From UMGS172 sp045648145 (lineage in GTDB: Bacteria; Bacillota; Clostridia; Oscillospirales; Acutalibacteraceae): a DNA stretch of 64,000 nt. Made by a program: the position numbers and the translations under genes. The stretch is taken from assembly GCA_045648145.1 (NCBI GenBank), contig JAZRNK010000026.1, positions 10,779-74,778 of the forward strand, in the 5' to 3' direction. Below are positions 50,797 to 59,781 of the stretch, piece by piece (the first letter of the stretch is position 1; every line of letters begins with the position of its first letter). The notes below the pieces were generated by a model. It was given only the letters and a program-made list of their open reading frames with translations, was not told the DNA's origin and did no database searches.

Positions 50797-51546
50797 TTAT
50801 TCGTAATCAACAACATCAACCCAAGAAAGCAAGAATTCTCTTTCTTCGGGTTTACCCTTTACCGATTGCGAAGCTGCAACAATAGGCAACCACTTTTGAA
50901 CATACTGCTTTGCAGTATCACTCTTTTTACAGAATATATCAAGGTACTTATTTGCAATATCTTTATCTCCTGAAAGGCAGAACAAAAGATAAGTTCTTGC
51001 AACGTCAGCCGAAGCATTACCCTGGGTAACGTGAGCCCAATCGATAATAAACGGCGTTCCGTCATCTCTGATAATAATATTGGAAGGGTTAAAGTCACCA
51101 TGACAAACCTTGTTGTGCTTGGGCATACCCTCAAGGCGCGTATGAAGCTCATAGCGTGTTGTTGCATCTAAATCCGCAGAGCTTATTTTTCTGTTCATTT
51201 TATCCTTTAAACGATTTAATAACGGAGCTTTTTTGGAATGAACATCTAATTGAATATCAACAAAAAGGTTGAGATACTCATCAATTTTTTCAGGATTTTC
51301 CTTCATCAGCTGCTCTAATGTTTTACCGGGAATATAGTCAAAAACAATGGCCCACTTACCGTCAATAGTAGTTACTGAATGAATTTTAGGAATGTTTAAC
51401 CCAATATCCTCAATTCGTGCCTGATTAAGTGCCTCGTTTAAAACGTCGGCTTTGGAATAATCGCTGTCAAAAACCTTGATTACAAGGTCACCGTCACGAT
51501 AAATGGTCTTGGAAACTCTGTTGGCTATAATATTATCAAATTTCAT
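50797..51546 (-). CDS. APH/choline-kinase-fold phosphotransferase
   Basis: 249 aa from ATG 51546 with GGAGG upstream (an earlier in-frame start would overlap adhE). Kinase-like catalytic loop VCHGDFNPSNIIIRDDGTPFIIDW with catalytic Asp and Asn and the metal Asp. Substrate unknown; members act on aminoglycosides, choline, sugars and others. It lies between adhE and the GH3 gene on the same strand. Confidence 0.85.
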   Translation of the reverse strand: MKFDNIIANRVSKTIYRDGDLVIKVFDSDYSKADVLNEALNQARIEDIGLNIPKIHSVTTIDGKWAIVFDYIPGKTLEQLMKENPEKIDEYLNLFVDIQLDVHSKKAPLLNRLKDKMNRKISSADLDATTRYELHTRLEGMPKHNKVCHGDFNPSNIIIRDDGTPFIIDWAHVTQGNASADVARTYLLFCLSGDKDIANKYLDIFCKKSDTAKQYVQKWLPIVAASQSVKGKPEEREFLLSWVDVVDYE

Positions 51547-51559
51547 AAAACAACCTCCA

Positions 51560-54166
51560 TTATTTGCCGTAATATGCATTTAAATACATTTGTTTAATTT
51601 CGCTCATTAACGGATAACGCGGATTTGCTCCAGTACACTGGTCATCAAAGGCTTGTTCGGTCATCTCGTCTAATCTTGTAAGGAAATCGTTTTCATCAAC
51701 GTTATAGTCCTTAATAGTTGCCTTAATACCAACCCTTGCCTTTAAATCATTAATAGCTTTAATTAAATTCTCTAATTTTTCCTCGTTTGTTGTACCACCC
51801 AAACCAAGATAATCGGCAACCTCTGCATAGCGAGCCAAAGTATGCGGATGATCATACTGCGAGAAGGTACCCATTTTAGCAGGTGCTTCTGAAGCGTTAA
51901 AACGCAAAACTTCTTCAATCATAAGTGCGTTGGCAACACCGTGAGGCAAGTGATGGAAAGCTCCAAGCTTATGGGCCATTGAATGACATACGCCCAAGAA
52001 AGCATTAGCAAATGCCATACCTGCAATAGTAGCGGCGTTGGCCATTTTCTCACGAGCTTCAATATCAGTTTGGCCGTTTTCGTAAGCACGCGGTAAATAC
52101 TCAAAAATAATCTTTAACGCCTTTAAAGCTAAACCATCAGTATAGTCGGTTGCTAACATAGAAGCATAAGCCTCTAATGCGTGAGTAACAGCATCAATAC
52201 CGGAAGCTGCCGTCAGACCTTTAGGAGCGCTCATATGGAAATCTGTATCAATAATAGCCATATCCGGCAACAGCTCGTAATCGGCAAGAGGATATTTCAC
52301 ACCTGTGTTTTCATCGGTAATAACAGCAAAAGGTGTAACCTCTGAGCCTGTACCTGCAGATGTGGGAATTGCTATAAAATATGCCTTCTCACCCATTTTG
52401 GGGAAAGTGTATACGCGCTTTCTTATATCAATAAAGCGCATTGCCATATCCATAAAGTCAACCTCGGGGTGCTCATACATTACCCACATAATTTTTGCAG
52501 CGTCCATTGCAGAGCCGCCGCCCAAGGCAATAATACAATCAGGCTTGAATGCCGACATCTGTGCGGCACCCTCTTTTGCGTTGCCTAAGGTCGGATCAGG
52601 TTGAACGTTAAAGAAGGTTGTATGCATAATGCCCATTTCATCAAGCTTATCGGTAATAGGCTTGGTATATCCGTTTTCATAAAGGAAGGTGTCGGTTACT
52701 ATAAATGCCTTCTTTTTACCCATTACGTTCTTTAATTCATCCAATGCAACAGGCAAACATCCCTTTTTAATATAGACCTTTTCAGGTGCACGGAACCAAA
52801 GCATATTTTCCCTTCTTTCAGCAACAGTTTTAATATTAATCAGATGCTTTACACCTACGTTTTCGGAAACACTGTTTCCACCCCAAGAGCCGCAGCCTAA
52901 CGTTAAGGACGGTGCCAACTTAAAGTTATAAAGGTCACCAATACCACCGTGTGATGACGGAGTATTAACAAGAATACGGCAGGTTTTCATTCTATCGGCA
53001 AACTGATTTATTTTGTCTTTTTCAGTAACAGCATTAAGATATACGGAAGACGTATGTCCGTAACCGCCATCAGCCACAAGATGCTCAGCCTTTTCAAGTG
53101 CTTCATTAAATGAAGCGGCTTTATACATAGCAAGTACGGGTGAAAGCTTTTCGTGAGCAAACTCCTCACTCAATTCAACGCTTTCAACCTCACCGATAAG
53201 CACCTTTGTCGTTTCGGGAACCTCAACGCCCGAAAGTGCAGCAATTTTATATGCCGATTGACCAACAATTTTAGCATTTAATGCGCCGTTGATAATAATG
53301 GTTTTACGAACCTTATCAAGCTCATCACCTTTAAGGAAATAACAACCTCTGTCGGCAAACTCTTTTTTTACAACATCGTAAATACTATCAAGAACGATAA
53401 CCGACTGTTCAGATGCGCAAATCATACCGTTATCGAAGGTTTTTGAATGAATAATAGAGTTGACAGCCAACAAAATATCAGCCGAATCGTCAATAATTGC
53501 AGGAGTGTTACCGGCACCGACGCCCAAGGCCGGCTTACCACTTGAATATGCAGCTTTAACCATACCGGGACCACCGGTTGCAAGGATAATATCGGCTTCC
53601 TTCATTATCATATTAGTCATATCAAGACTAGGAACATCAATCCAATCAATGATACCTTCGGGAGCACCGGCTTTAACGGCTGCCTCTAAAACCAGCTTAG
53701 CCGCAGCTATTGTACTGTTCTTTGCTCTCGGATGAGGAGAAATAACGATAGCATTACGTGTTTTAAGCGCTAACAAGCATTTAAAAATAGCGGTTGACGT
53801 AGGGTTAGTGGTAGGGATAACCGCGGCGATAACACCTATCGGCTCTGCAATTTTCTTCATGCCAAATGCAGTATCCTCTTCAACAACACCGCAGGTTTTA
53901 GTGTCCTTATAAGCGTTATATATGTATTCCGATGCATAGTGGTTTTTAATAACCTTATCTTCAACCACACCCATACCTGTTTCTTCAACAGCAAGCTTTG
54001 CTAATTCAATTCTTGCTTTGTTTGCAGCAGATGCGGCAGCTAAAAAGATTTTATCAACCTGAATTTGAGAAAATGTTGCAAACTCTTTCTGCGCAGCTCT
54101 AACCTTTGTTAAAGCTTTAGCTAAAGCATCTACATTATCAATAATGTCATAATTTTTGGTACTCAT
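51560..54166 (-). CDS. adhE: Bifunctional aldehyde-alcohol dehydrogenase AdhE
   Basis: 868 aa, full length. N-terminal CoA-acylating aldehyde dehydrogenase (PTTNPTSTAIFKCL, catalytic Cys in GMICASEQSV) and C-terminal iron-dependent alcohol dehydrogenase (ALGGGSAMDAAKIMWVM, HSMAHKLGAFHHLPHG metal site). It reduces acetyl-CoA to ethanol and re-oxidises NADH in fermentation. AAGGAGAT precedes the ATG. A candidate Rex operator is upstream. Confidence 0.96.
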   Translation of the reverse strand: MSTKNYDIIDNVDALAKALTKVRAAQKEFATFSQIQVDKIFLAAASAANKARIELAKLAVEETGMGVVEDKVIKNHYASEYIYNAYKDTKTCGVVEEDTAFGMKKIAEPIGVIAAVIPTTNPTSTAIFKCLLALKTRNAIVISPHPRAKNSTIAAAKLVLEAAVKAGAPEGIIDWIDVPSLDMTNMIMKEADIILATGGPGMVKAAYSSGKPALGVGAGNTPAIIDDSADILLAVNSIIHSKTFDNGMICASEQSVIVLDSIYDVVKKEFADRGCYFLKGDELDKVRKTIIINGALNAKIVGQSAYKIAALSGVEVPETTKVLIGEVESVELSEEFAHEKLSPVLAMYKAASFNEALEKAEHLVADGGYGHTSSVYLNAVTEKDKINQFADRMKTCRILVNTPSSHGGIGDLYNFKLAPSLTLGCGSWGGNSVSENVGVKHLINIKTVAERRENMLWFRAPEKVYIKKGCLPVALDELKNVMGKKKAFIVTDTFLYENGYTKPITDKLDEMGIMHTTFFNVQPDPTLGNAKEGAAQMSAFKPDCIIALGGGSAMDAAKIMWVMYEHPEVDFMDMAMRFIDIRKRVYTFPKMGEKAYFIAIPTSAGTGSEVTPFAVITDENTGVKYPLADYELLPDMAIIDTDFHMSAPKGLTAASGIDAVTHALEAYASMLATDYTDGLALKALKIIFEYLPRAYENGQTDIEAREKMANAATIAGMAFANAFLGVCHSMAHKLGAFHHLPHGVANALMIEEVLRFNASEAPAKMGTFSQYDHPHTLARYAEVADYLGLGGTTNEEKLENLIKAINDLKARVGIKATIKDYNVDENDFLTRLDEMTEQAFDDQCTGANPRYPLMSEIKQMYLNAYYGK

Positions 54167-54246
54167 GACCTATCTCCTTTGCTGAAGTTTGTTTGATAAC
54201 ATTATACTAATTTAAAAACGTTTTGTAAAGACAAATACAACAAATA

Positions 54247-54260
54247 GTTAAAAAATTAAC
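54247..54260. promoter_or_regulatory. Candidate Rex operator upstream of adhE
   Basis: GTTAA-AAAA-TTAAC, a perfect inverted repeat fitting the core of the Clostridia Rex consensus (TTGTTAANNNNTTAACAA), about 85 bp before adhE. The outer TTG/CAA bases are not conserved. Confidence 0.5.
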
Positions 54261-54277
54261 ATTCTGACTTATAAAGA

Positions 54278-54306
54278 AAAGTCTGCCACTAAAAGCGACA
54301 GACTTT
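54278..54306 (-). terminator. Terminator of the infC-rpmI-rplT operon
   Basis: AAAGTCTG/CAGACTTT outer stem plus inner pairing, T-run on the minus strand. Confidence 0.85.
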
Positions 54307-54318
54307 ATGTTTTGAAAA

Positions 54319-54675
54319 TTACTTAAGAGCAGCTTTTGCTTTCTCTGTAAGTGCTGTAAATGCAGCAGCATCTTCAACTGCAAGCTCTGCAAGCATTTTA
54401 CGGTTAAGCTCAATACCTGCCTTCTTAAGACCATTCATAAATGTAGAGTAGTTCATACCGTTCATTTTTGCAGCAGCAGAAATTCTGGTGATCCAAAGAC
54501 GACGGAAATCTCTCTTCTTAAGTCTACGTCCAATATAAGCGTAGTTGCCTGACTTCATAACCGCTTCTTTGGCGGTTTTAAAAAGCTTGGACTTTGCGCC
54601 AAAATAACCTTTGGCAAGCTTTAATACTTTCTTTCTTCTTTTGCGCGTCATAGTAGCGCCTTTAATACGTGCCAT
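54319..54675 (-). CDS. rplT: Large ribosomal subunit protein bL20
   Basis: 118 aa, full length: RKRRKKVLKLAKGYFGAKSK, RRLKKRDFRRLWITRISAA and the C-terminal AVEDAAAFTALTEKAK. Assembles early on 23S rRNA and, in Firmicutes, represses its own operon through the leader. GGAGG before the ATG. Confidence 0.98.
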   Translation of the reverse strand: MARIKGATMTRKRRKKVLKLAKGYFGAKSKLFKTAKEAVMKSGNYAYIGRRLKKRDFRRLWITRISAAAKMNGMNYSTFMNGLKKAGIELNRKMLAELAVEDAAAFTALTEKAKAALK

Positions 54676-54711
54676 TTCAACAACCTCCGTATAATAATTT
54701 AGCGGTTATCC

Positions 54712-54909
54712 TTATTTATAAGGAATCATCTTTTTGATCTTTGCTACATTTGTTGCATCAGCAACGGTAGTCTTGCGAAGATTTCTCTTACGCTTTGTGG
54801 TTTTCTTGTTAAGAATGTGAGATTTGAATGCGTGTGCGCGCTTTACCTTTCCAAGCTTTGTAAGTTTAAAACGCTTTTTAGCACCGCTGTGAGTTTTCAT
54901 CTTAGGCAT
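54712..54909 (-). CDS. rpmI: Large ribosomal subunit protein bL35
   Basis: 65 aa, strongly basic, MPKMKTHSGAKKRFKLTKLG. AGGAGG upstream. Middle gene of the infC-rpmI-rplT operon. Confidence 0.98.
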   Translation of the reverse strand: MPKMKTHSGAKKRFKLTKLGKVKRAHAFKSHILNKKTTKRKRNLRKTTVADATNVAKIKKMIPYK

Positions 54910-54937
54910 GTTTTCTTCCTCCTTAGAAATTTAAAAA

Positions 54938-55456
54938 CTATTTTGCAGGTTTTGGTGCAAGGAACATAAACATATTGCGGCCTTCCATTTTGGCAGGCTT
55001 TTCAACAACTGCAAGTTCAGAGCAATACTCGGCAAATCGTGCCATAATTTCAGTACCGATTTCCGGATGACCAAGCTCACGTCCACGAAAACGGATAGAT
55101 ACCTTAACCTTATCTCCGCTTTTGAGGAATTTCTTAGCGTGGTTGCCCTTTGTTTCGAAATCGTGAGTATCAATGCTAAGGCCTAAACGAATTTCCTTAA
55201 CATCAACAACCTTTTGATTTTTTCTTGCTTCCTTCTCACGCTTTGCCTGTTCAAAGCAATACTTACCGTAGTCCATAATCTTACAGACAGGCGGTGTTGC
55301 GTTAGGAGCAATCAAAACCAAATCGAGATCCTTCTCAACAGCTTTGGCAAGAGCATCCTTTGATGTCATAAGACCAAGCTGAGAGCCGTCCGAATCTATA
55401 ACACGGACTTCTTTTTCTCTGATTTCTTCATTTATTGTAAGTTCCTTATTACTGAT
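54938..55456 (-). CDS. infC: Translation initiation factor IF-3
   Basis: 172 aa if it starts at an AUC codon (55456-55454). GGAGG lies 9 bases before that codon, and the resulting N-terminus (SNKELTINEEIREKEVRVID) aligns in length with Firmicutes IF-3. Other upstream codons in frame lack spacing or homology. Rare AUU/AUC starts let IF-3 limit its own translation. Both IF-3 domains are complete, with KIMDYGKYCFEQAKREKEARK in the linker and GREL near the C-domain. Confidence 0.9.
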   Translation of the reverse strand: MSNKELTINEEIREKEVRVIDSDGSQLGLMTSKDALAKAVEKDLDLVLIAPNATPPVCKIMDYGKYCFEQAKREKEARKNQKVVDVKEIRLGLSIDTHDFETKGNHAKKFLKSGDKVKVSIRFRGRELGHPEIGTEIMARFAEYCSELAVVEKPAKMEGRNMFMFLAPKPAK

Positions 55457-55459
55457 GGT

Positions 55460-55640
55460 CAAACACCTCCGACCTAAAATAACAAATGCACGGACAGAAA
55501 AACCATCCGTGCACAATAAGCAAAACCCAACAAGGCTTTATAACCTATTGACCTCTTAAGACGAAACTTTGAGGTGAGGACGGACTGCCCTTCTTTGTTG
55601 TCTTGAAGATTATAATACTAAATTACAAATTTGTCAATAG
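55460..55640 (-). promoter_or_regulatory. infC leader with attenuator hairpin
   Basis: The leader contains TGCACGGA paired with TCCGTGCA across an 11-base loop, then TTTGTTATTTT, an intrinsic-terminator form, before the infC ribosome site. Upstream is a G/A-rich stretch that could form an alternative structure. This fits bL20-dependent attenuation known in Firmicutes; the exact Rfam class was not checked. Confidence 0.6.
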
Positions 55641-55651
55641 ATTTTTTAAAA

Positions 55652-56533
55652 TTATTTTGTTTTTAAATACTCAACGTATTCTTCCATACACATATCAAGT
55701 CTAAGCATTTCTTTGGCATGTTCAACACCTACGTAACGGTAATGCCAAGGCTCGTATATGATTTTTGTAATATGTTGCTTATCCTTGGGATAACGCATAA
55801 TAAAACCATAATCTGCGGCGTTTTGCTGCAGCCATTTGAAAGCATTAGTGTTTTCAAACGATTCTTCAACAGAGTTAATATCAACAGCTAATCCTAAATG
55901 ATGCTCACTTGTTCCGGGTACTGCAACTATAGTTGCGGCAACCTTTTTGGCTTCTTCCCTGCTTAAACTACTATCCTCGTTCATACAACGATTAACACGA
56001 TTGTTATAAAGTGTATTCTGATAAGAATAGGTTCTGTAAGCAGAAACCGAAACCAAAGAAATCTCATCATCCAAAGCAGCCTGACACATCTCATTGAATT
56101 TATCAACAATTCGACTATCGAGGTATTTACTCGAATCGGCACCACTGGTAAACCTTGAGTTAATTTTTGCTTTGTCAACACTGTTTATAAAATTGTTATC
56201 AACACTATTATCAGGATTTACAAGCTTTAAATACCATTTATTCAATTCTTCGGCAGCGGAATTAGACTGAACCTGAGAAGAACTGTTAACTGAAGTCGTT
56301 GACGAAGCAGTGTTCTCTTGAGAAGAAACACTGTTGTTCTGTGACGATGTATTGTCAGAAGAAACGTCATTACCGTCAAGCAGCTTATTGTATTTAATGC
56401 TTGTTACAATCAAAGCAATAATCAAAGCGAGTATTATAAACCATTGAACTAAAATGATTATACTTTTAACCAAACCTTTTTTACTGCGCCTTGATTTTCT
56501 GGGAGTATAACGTCTATTTCCGTTACCGTCCAT
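55652..56533 (-). CDS. VanY-type D-alanyl-D-alanine carboxypeptidase
   Basis: 293 aa. Basic cytoplasmic start (RRYTPRKSRRSKKG), one TM helix (about 25-46), a Ser/Asn/Gln linker (about 55-95), then a peptidase M15B domain: VSAYRTYSYQNTLY, zinc ligands in GTSEHHLGLAVDIN and EPWHYRYVG. It trims D-Ala from peptidoglycan stem peptides at the surface. Its ATG overlaps the serA stop by one base. Confidence 0.9.
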   Translation of the reverse strand: MDGNGNRRYTPRKSRRSKKGLVKSIIILVQWFIILALIIALIVTSIKYNKLLDGNDVSSDNTSSQNNSVSSQENTASSTTSVNSSSQVQSNSAAEELNKWYLKLVNPDNSVDNNFINSVDKAKINSRFTSGADSSKYLDSRIVDKFNEMCQAALDDEISLVSVSAYRTYSYQNTLYNNRVNRCMNEDSSLSREEAKKVAATIVAVPGTSEHHLGLAVDINSVEESFENTNAFKWLQQNAADYGFIMRYPKDKQHITKIIYEPWHYRYVGVEHAKEMLRLDMCMEEYVEYLKTK

Positions 56534-57705
56534 TAAATCACCCTGACTCTGATGGTTTCATCCATATCTGCTATTGCCTTTGCGATAGCGTCAACTTTAG
56601 CAGCATCCTTTTCATCAATATCCAGCATAGTATATGCGTTGTCTTTTTTAGATTTGTTAAGCATATGAGTAATATTGATATTAGCATCCGAAACAATGCT
56701 GGAAATTTTAGAAATAACTGCGGGAACATTTTTGTGAATTACACAGATACGTGCGTCGCCGCTCTTAGGCATAGAAACGTTAGGCATATTAACCGAGTTA
56801 ACGATATTACCATTCTCGATGTAGTCAATAAGCTCTGCGGCAGCCATCTTAGCACAGTTATCCTCAGATTCAGGAGTAGATGCGCCAAGGTGAGGAATGC
56901 AAACAACACCGTCAGCGCCAATAATATCATCCGACGGGAAATCGGTTACGTAAGCCGACATTTTGCCTTCATCCAATGCAGCAAGAACATCTGCAGAGTT
57001 GACGAGGTCACCTCTTGCAAAGTTAAGGATACGAACGCCGTCCTTCATCTTTGCAATAGTTTCCTTGTTAATAAAGCCTTTAGTGTCGGGAGTAAGCGGA
57101 ACGTGGAGAGAAATGTAATCACACTTTTCGTAGATTTCATTCAACTCAATAGCGTGAATAGCATTATGTGTCAAATTCCAAGCAGAGTTTACAGACAAGA
57201 ACGGATCGTAGCCGTAAACCTTCATTCCAAGAGCGTTAGCGGCGTTTGCAACAAGAACACCTATTGCACCAAGACCAATAATACCAATGCTCTTACCCTT
57301 AATTTCGGGACCTACAAAAGCGCCCTTGCCTTTTTCTACCATTTTACCGACTTCATCGCCGTTACCCTTAAGGCTCTCTGCCCATTTAATAGCAGGAATA
57401 ACACGACGTGAACAAAGAAGTAAACCGGCAATAACTAGCTCTTTAACTGCGTTAGCATTTGCACCGGGAGTGTTAAATACAACGATACCTTCATCAGCAC
57501 AACGGTCAACAGGAATATTGTTGGTACCTGCACCGGCACGTGCAATGGCAAGTAAGGTTTCAGGGAATTGGACATCGTGTAATGCAGCAGAACGAACAAT
57601 AGCGCCAACGGGGTTTTCTACCTCGTCTCCACAGGTATACATAGTTGCGTCAAACTCATCGAGACCGATTTTAGAAATTTTGTTGTAAGTTTTAATATTA
57701 TACAT
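56533..57705 (-). CDS. serA: D-3-phosphoglycerate dehydrogenase
   Basis: 390 aa from ATG 57705 (GGAGG 9 bases upstream; the ATG at 57714 abuts it). NAD-binding IGIIGLGAIGVLVANAA, catalytic Arg in LNFARGDLV, Glu and His in CIPHLGASTPE, and a C-terminal ACT domain (ARICVIHKNVPAVISKISSI) for serine feedback. First step of serine and thus glycine synthesis. Shadow ORFs on the + strand (56491-57411) are ignored. Confidence 0.95.
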   Translation of the reverse strand: MYNIKTYNKISKIGLDEFDATMYTCGDEVENPVGAIVRSAALHDVQFPETLLAIARAGAGTNNIPVDRCADEGIVVFNTPGANANAVKELVIAGLLLCSRRVIPAIKWAESLKGNGDEVGKMVEKGKGAFVGPEIKGKSIGIIGLGAIGVLVANAANALGMKVYGYDPFLSVNSAWNLTHNAIHAIELNEIYEKCDYISLHVPLTPDTKGFINKETIAKMKDGVRILNFARGDLVNSADVLAALDEGKMSAYVTDFPSDDIIGADGVVCIPHLGASTPESEDNCAKMAAAELIDYIENGNIVNSVNMPNVSMPKSGDARICVIHKNVPAVISKISSIVSDANINITHMLNKSKKDNAYTMLDIDEKDAAKVDAIAKAIADMDETIRVRVI

Positions 57706-57845
57706 AATAATCATCCTCCAAATGAAAACTTTAACTCTTATTATATATTATATGATTGTTTTGTCAAGGGGTTTGTTAAATTTTAAACAATATTTTATTT
57801 AAAAACATTTAATTTTACAAAATTATTGTTAAAAAAATATCAATA

Positions 57846-58421
57846 TTATATTTGTCCTTTGAGCAACTCAAAATATTCAAAAACTTCAGAAATCATTTTT
57901 TCTAAAGTTGCATCAATATCTTCGACACGTTTTTCGGTTACAACAGAAAGCACTTCAGACTTAAAAACCTCTGTCCTACCCAAAGAAAGATTAACCAAAT
58001 CTTTTGAGTTGATATTGTCTAATAATGCGAACTCCTCGCACAAGTCAGCGCATTTAAGTACTACCTTACCTATTGCGGCAGCAGCTTTATCAACATCCGA
58101 ACCGTAATTTGTAACTTTGTTTGTGGTCTTAATTTGAGTTTCTTGAACAGGTATAAATTCTTCATTTACAAAGGTTTCCAAGGCTTCCTGTTCTATAACA
58201 TCAATCGATTTGACAACAGTCACCTCATTATTATTAACACTATTAATCTGAGCCTTTAGATTTTCAATTTCTATATTCAAAGCAGCAACCTTAAAATTAA
58301 GTTCTTCAATAGTTGCATCTTTGCGGCTTATGCATTCAGACAAGGTTTTGTTATCATTATACAATTCATCATTTATACTCAGTAGTTTTTTGGTTTCTTC
58401 AATTAAATGTTTTTTTCTCAT
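57846..58421 (-). CDS. Hypothetical coiled-coil protein
   Basis: 191 aa; a G-rich ribosome site precedes the ATG. Residues about 5-62 form a heptad coiled coil (LLSINDELYNDNKTLSECI...EELNFKVAALNIEIENLKAQ), followed by a linker and a helical C-terminal half. No family recognised. Its own short unit between serA and the divergent DUF4364 gene. Confidence 0.65.
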   Translation of the reverse strand: MRKKHLIEETKKLLSINDELYNDNKTLSECISRKDATIEELNFKVAALNIEIENLKAQINSVNNNEVTVVKSIDVIEQEALETFVNEEFIPVQETQIKTTNKVTNYGSDVDKAAAAIGKVVLKCADLCEEFALLDNINSKDLVNLSLGRTEVFKSEVLSVVTEKRVEDIDATLEKMISEVFEYFELLKGQI

Positions 58422-58484
58422 ACGCTAACCCCCTAATATATGAATTATATAATAAAAAACTCGTTAATTCAATACATAAATAAC

Positions 58485-58513
58485 TTGTTTATTTCAAACG
58501 GGTGTAGTATAAT
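58485..58513 (+). promoter_or_regulatory. Putative promoter of DUF4364 gene
   Basis: TTGTTT (58485-58490), 17 bp, TATAAT (58508-58513). Confidence 0.55.
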
Positions 58514-58538
58514 GTAAAAAAATAAAGGAGGTAATGTT

Positions 58539-59102
58539 ATGGAATTTGATGCTATGAACGCAGGAGTTAACCCAGGAGGACTGCAAAGCCGTCTTGAAAT
58601 CAGAGTTCTTATTTGCTACATTTTAGATAACACTACCTCACCCGTTCCTCTAAAACCGGTTATTGAGCGTTTACATTTTGAAGGTATAGCCAATTACTTC
58701 GAAACCGCTTTTGCTATTTCTGAATTAGAGGAAAACGGTTGTATTTGTTCTCCTGATACCGATTCTGAAAAGAAAGCCTATGTTTTAACCGCCGACGGCA
58801 AAAGTATTAGTTCTAATCTCGGCAAAAACGTTCCCTTCTCCGTCAGAGAGCGCTCATTGGAAATTGCTAACGAGGTAATTCAAAGAAAGCGTAACGAACG
58901 TGAGCATATTGTTACAAAAGAAAAAGTAAGTAACGGTATTTATGTCACCTGCAAGGTAATGGAAAAAGATTGGGAGCTTGTTTCAGTTAAGCTTCTTGTT
59001 CCTGATGAAACCACTGCCGAAACCGTTAAAACGAACTTTTTAAACAACCCAATGGAAGTACTTATTAGTGCAACTTCTTCATTGACCGGCACAAAAATAT
59101 AA
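58539..59102 (+). CDS. DUF4364 family protein
   Basis: 187 aa; GGAGG upstream. N-terminal winged-helix-like part (RLEIRVLICYILDNTTSPVPLKPVIERL...ANYFETAFAISELEENGCI) and a C-terminal alpha/beta part, as in the Clostridia-specific DUF4364 family. Probably a transcriptional regulator; ligand unknown. Confidence 0.8.
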   Translation: MEFDAMNAGVNPGGLQSRLEIRVLICYILDNTTSPVPLKPVIERLHFEGIANYFETAFAISELEENGCICSPDTDSEKKAYVLTADGKSISSNLGKNVPFSVRERSLEIANEVIQRKRNEREHIVTKEKVSNGIYVTCKVMEKDWELVSVKLLVPDETTAETVKTNFLNNPMEVLISATSSLTGTKI

Positions 59103-59132
59103 AAAGACAGGCAAACTTCACCTGTCTTTTTT
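59101..59132. terminator. Shared terminator of DUF4364 gene and tRNA-Thr
   Basis: AAAAAGACAGG and CCTGTCTTTTTT around a 9-base loop; T-runs on both strands. Confidence 0.88.
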
Positions 59133-59207
59133 GGAGCTGAAGATGGGACTTGAACCCACGACCTGCTGATTACGAATCAGCTGCTCTACCAACTGAGCCA
59201 CTTCAGC
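59132..59207 (-). tRNA. tRNA-Thr (anticodon CGT)
   Basis: 76 nt with encoded CCA. Minus strand: acceptor GCTGAAG/CTTCAGC, D-arm GCTCAGTTGGTAGAGC, anticodon stem GCTGA/TCAGC around TTCGTAA, T-loop TTCAAGT. Confidence 0.97.
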
Positions 59208-59308
59208 AAACACACTTTATAAATTTGACTGTAATTATATCAATTTTTACTTATCAAGTCAAGTCTTAATTTAGCGACCTCTAACTTAAACAACTAAGGA
59301 GTGATACC

Positions 59309-59749
59309 ATGGGTAAGTCGGTTAAACGTACCACTGTTGGAGACAATATCGAAAAACTTAGAAATAGCTTGCATTTAAATCAGGAAGAAATGGCAGAAAA
59401 GCTCGGTATCACACGCAGCAGCTACGCTAAATACGAAACTAAAATCACCCCTCCTCTTAATGTGATTTTAAAAATTTCAAAGGTATTTAACATAAGCGTT
59501 GATGAACTAATAGGTAATAATTATAACGATGATAACAACAATGCACCGATTGACTATAACAATCTACTCAACGGTACAAGCTTTAGAAAAGTAAAGTTTG
59601 GAAACTATACAAATTATAAAGTAGGCGAAGAAGACGCGATATTTATAACAGAAGATGAATACGATATTATTTTACGTTTACGAGATTTAAGCATCAACCA
59701 GCGTGACACATTTGTTGATATGCTAAAAAATGTGAAAAAAGAGCTTTAA
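59309..59749 (+). CDS. XRE-family transcriptional regulator
   Basis: 146 aa; AAGGAG before the ATG. N-terminal helix-turn-helix (LHLNQEEMAEKLGITRSSYAKYE...ISKVFNISVDELIGN) and a C-terminal acidic domain with no recognised ligand site. It stands alone between tRNA-Thr and a convergent TetR gene. Confidence 0.88.
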   Translation: MGKSVKRTTVGDNIEKLRNSLHLNQEEMAEKLGITRSSYAKYETKITPPLNVILKISKVFNISVDELIGNNYNDDNNNAPIDYNNLLNGTSFRKVKFGNYTNYKVGEEDAIFITEDEYDIILRLRDLSINQRDTFVDMLKNVKKEL

Positions 59750-59781
59750 AAAACACCCGATAACTTCGGGTGTTTTTTTAT
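59748..59781. terminator. Bidirectional terminator between XRE and TetR genes
   Basis: AAAAAACACCCGA and TCGGGTGTTTTTTTA around TAACT. Confidence 0.9.

Noticed and set aside
55500..55640. T-box riboswitch before infC
   Set aside because: No T-box core sequence or specifier stem recognisable; gene context and terminator fit a bL20-type leader better.
56491..57411. 306-aa plus-strand ORF
   Set aside because: Lies wholly antisense to serA, lacks a ribosome site, and has biased composition from the opposite strand.
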